Position numbers and translations under genes: made by a program. Below are positions 61,590 to 64,000 of a stretch of 64,000 nucleotides of DNA, one piece after another. This DNA comes from Semisulcospira habei (lineage: Eukaryota; Mollusca; Gastropoda; Semisulcospiridae). The stretch covers positions 165,668,519 through 165,732,518 of the forward strand of contig BTPG01000004.1 in the NCBI GenBank assembly GCA_036245525.1, written 5' to 3'. Below the pieces are notes generated by a model. The model saw only the letters and a program-made list of their open reading frames with translations, was not told where the DNA came from and ran no database searches. The stretch's first letter is position 1. Each line of letters opens with the position of its first letter.

Positions 61590-62935
61590 CCCAGTCCATC
61601 ACAATCCTAGATACTGAAGTTAGTTTTTCTGCTCAGGTGAGAAATCTTGGCATCACCATTGATTGCAGTCTCTCATTAAAATGACATGTTTTGAATACCA
61701 GTAGATCTGCATTTATTGAACTGCGTCGCATTAGCGCCAACATTCATATTCTCACACCAGAAGCCACTAAAACACTGGTCTGCTCCTTTGTCTTGTCCCC
61801 ACTCGATTACGGCAATGCACTCCTGTGTGGCTGTCCTCAGTACCTTCTGGGTCGGCTCCAGAAGGTGCAGAACTCAGCAGCACGGCTTGTTGTCAAGGCA
61901 AAGAAGTCAGACCGCATCACACCCATCCTGCGTTCACTCCATTGGTTACCTATCATATCTAGATTACAATACAGTCAAAGTTCTGTCCATCTGTCATAAC
62001 TGTTTGTCTCATTCTACTGGCCCTGTCTATCTTTCTGAATCTGAGCTTCTTCATTTGTACACACCTTCAAGACAGCTCCGTTCCTCAGCAGACATTAAAC
62101 TATTAATATTATGCTTTCCGACTGCGAGAACTAAGACTTTTGGCGAGAGGTCTTTCTCATACCAAGGTCCATTTAAAAAAAAACAAACTCCCACAGTCCC
62201 TTAGAGTTAGATATGTTGAATCGGCCAATAGTTTCCGGCAGTCTTTAAAGACGCATTTATTCCTTTAAACGTGCATTTGTCTGGTGTGTCCATATTGGCT
62301 TTACGGTACACGTGTGTCTTTTTTGTGTGAGCATTTTTTGTTGGTGTGTTCTTTTTGTTATTGTTATTTTTCTTGTAAATATCTTGTTGCGTGAACCCCA
62401 CCCGGGTCTGCCCTGGGGGACTTGGGTGGGGTTAGGTATTTTTTAGTTCCCAGGGTCACCCTGGTCAGCCCCACAGGGTGGGTTTTTCTCTCTATTCTGG
62501 GGCATTTGTTTCTGTCTACCCTTTGTCCATTCACCTGTATTTGCCTTTTTAAAACTCTCCCTACTGTCTGCACTGCCTGTAGCTCTTGATATTGGATGTG
62601 TGTTGCTAAATGGTCTTAGCTTTATTTAGGCCCCATGTGTTAGGTTTATTTAATGTATTTGACCGGCTGGCGACATACATTCAATGTTTTGTTTATTTTT
62701 TTTCACAAGCAGTGCAGGCATGTCCTGAGAAAGCCTTGTTGCTGTCGGGACGTTAAGCAATGTACAATCAATCAATCTTGTTGCGTGAGTGTGTATGTTA
62801 GGGACTATATATATGTGTTGTAGCATGAAAGAGGTTTGTATATATGTCATTTGTACGGCGCCTAGAGCTTTTCTATTGAAAGTATAGCTGCCCTAAAAAT
62901 ATACATTATTTTTTAATTATTATTATGTTGGTGCA
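61590..62935 (+). pseudogene. LINE (CR1/L2-like), 3' part, split by a SINE
   Basis: Plus strand: VRNLGITIDCSLSLK, then RRISANIHILTPEATKTLVC, SPLDYGNALLCG, RLQKVQNSAARLVVKAKKSD, LRSLHWLPI, a shift, then GPVYLSESELLHLYTPSRQL, TKTFGERSFSYQGP and RQSLKTHLFL. The 3' UTR ends TGTACGGCGCCTAGAGC... and ATTATTATTATG. The SINE at 62395-62774 sits in the UTR. Confidence 0.82.
62381..62788 (+). mobile_element. SINE-like retroposon, family B (copy 4), 14-bp target duplication
   Basis: ATCTTGTTGCGTGA at 62381-62394 and 62775-62788 flanks a 380-bp insert. It starts CCCCACCCGGGTCTGCCCTG and ends GTCGGGACGTTAAGCAATGT, ACAATCAATCA. The best-defined copy. Confidence 0.95.
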
Positions 62936-63062
62936 CAATAGTAAGATGGTTTGTTGGTGCACAATTGTAGCCTAGCAGAGTAATCACACTTGCTGCATGA
63001 AAAAGACAACATAAGATTAAGATTATGTTTTAATTCTGACCCGTACATGTTTTTTGTTCCAG

Positions 63063-63136
63063 AAATAGCAGTCAGCAAGCTGCAGGAGAGTAATGTGCCC
63101 ATTTCAAGTCGACACCTTTCATCCTCCGATGATATG
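63063..63136 (+). CDS. Second coding exon of the unidentified gene
   Basis: Acceptor TTTTTTGTTCCAG, donor GTGAGG. 74 bp entering with two bases and reading EIAVSKLQESNVPISSRHLS then SSDDM in frame, leaving in phase 0. Splice sites and phase support it; the product is unknown and the gene runs off the right edge. Confidence 0.5.
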
Positions 63137-63148
63137 GTGAGGCCTAGC

Positions 63149-63252
63149 TTAACCCTTTAGCTGTTGATAACACTTTTGAAAGAGGTGATTCCGGTTGGAA
63201 TTCCTGTTGGAATCACCTCAACCAAAAGCGCCACGGACAGCTGAAGTGTTAA
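63149..63252. repeat. TTAA hairpin element, family F7
   Basis: TTAACCCTTTAGCTGTTGAT...GACAGCTGAAGTGTTAA, 104 bp, hairpin with arms GAGGTGATTCC and GGAATCACCTC. It starts 12 bp after the exon donor. Confidence 0.8.
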
Positions 63253-63344
63253 AAAGTGCATGAGACTTTTGTTTTAGCTCACTGGTTTCATTTTATGACG
63301 TTAGGATTTCAGTAGTTCCGAGTTTGCCCTATAGTGCAGCATTT

Positions 63345-63756
63345 TGGTAAGACATACTGACGGTAAGATATGCTGCCGGTAAGACATACTGCTGGTAAGA
63401 CATACTGCCGGTAAGACGTACTGCAGGTAATATGTTTTGCCGGTAAGACATGCTGCCGGTAAGACATACTGCCGGTAAGACATACTGCTGGTAAGACATA
63501 CTGCCGGTAAGACGTACTGCCGGTAAGACATGCTGCCTGTAAAAAATGCTGCCGGTAATACGTACTGCTGGTAAGATGTACTGTCTGTAAGACGTACTGC
63601 TGGTAAGACATACTGCGGTAAGATGTACTGCCGGTAAGACATGCTGCCGGTAAGACATTACATACTGCCGGTAAGATGTACTGCCGGTAAGACATGCTGC
63701 CGGTAAGACATTCCGTACTGCCGGTAAGACATACTGCCGGTAAGACGTACTGCCCA
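63345..63756 (+). repeat. 16-bp tandem repeat, about 25 copies
   Basis: Unit GGTAAGACATACTGCC with variants GACGTA, GACATG, GATGTA. There are no unique spacers, so it is not CRISPR-like. It is open on the minus strand only by chance of composition. Confidence 0.95.
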
Positions 63757-63918
63757 GGGTAAGAACATTTATAAGGGAGATATTGCCAATTGTTCTCTTT
63801 ATTGTTGGGAGGAGGTCGTTATGACCCTGTCACCGACAGTTATTGCGCATTATGCTTCTGATATCTTTGAAAGAAAAACAGAAGATAGTGGTAGAAAACC
63901 CTTTAAAATAGAAACAAA

Positions 63919-63956
63919 TAACGACGTTTCGGATCAAAGATCCTTCCTCAGGTGAC
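63919..63956 (-). other. Motif resembling a hammerhead-ribozyme core / Penelope-like terminus
   Basis: On the minus strand: CACCTGAGGA, a 5-bp hairpin GGATC-TTT-GATCC, then GAAACGTCGTT. CTGANGA...GAAA is the hammerhead core order, and CCGAAACGTCG strings are common at Penelope-like element ends. Stem I was not evident. Confidence 0.3.
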
Positions 63957-64000
63957 ATGGAAACAAACGTAGAACAGAAAAGAACACCAGAAAGAAAAGA

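Noticed and set aside
63345..63756. Possible CRISPR-like array of short repeats
   Set aside because: The 16-bp units are contiguous with no spacers, in a eukaryotic context; it is a minisatellite.

Overview
The window is eukaryotic genomic DNA, most likely from a lophotrochozoan animal and probably a marine gastropod mollusc. The reasons are a metazoan Integrator gene split into many short GT-AG exons, tRNA-headed SINEs, several clades of non-LTR retrotransposon, abundant microsatellites, and a DNA transposon whose N-terminal domain resembles RAG1, of the kind described from the sea slug Aplysia. The organism is an inference; no marker gene fixes it.

Host genes. The left 25 kb (228-24897, minus strand) holds twelve internal exons of INTS5 (Integrator complex subunit 5). 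I recognised them by similarity and chained them by splice sites; all eleven junctions keep the reading frame. They cover about 519 codons. The first coding exon was not found and the C-terminal half lies off the left edge. A second gene appears to start near the right end on the plus strand (coding exons 59619-59661 and 63063-63136, in phase); I do not recognise its product.

Mobile DNA. Almost everything else is transposon-derived. (i) About 40 copies of short hairpin elements, in at least eight families, lie between TTAA (or one-change) tetranucleotides. Two copies have an internal empty-site control showing TTAA duplication. Three families share one hairpin core but differ outside it. (ii) A 4.2-kb DNA transposon at 15129-19355 has 515-524 bp terminal inverted repeats, 4-bp TTGA target duplications and a broken transposase with an N-terminal domain like RAG1 and a core like Chapaev/RAG1. 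(iii) 28-43 kb is a nest of retrotransposons inserted in one another, several with exact target-site duplications. (iv) At least three SINE or SINE-like families occur; one has four full-length copies with 10-14 bp duplications. (v) There are foldback, MITE and composite tandem elements.

Right half. 43-59 kb has no gene I can support. It holds a 925-bp foldback hairpin (44533-45457), a duplicated block rich in long GT, CT, AAT and GA runs (46740-50110), two long TA tracts, and more hairpin elements. Most long open frames in the window are repeats read in frame (for example the 11-, 26-, 51- and 72-bp arrays) or pieces of dead reverse transcriptases.

All family names rest on motifs read by eye, without database searches.
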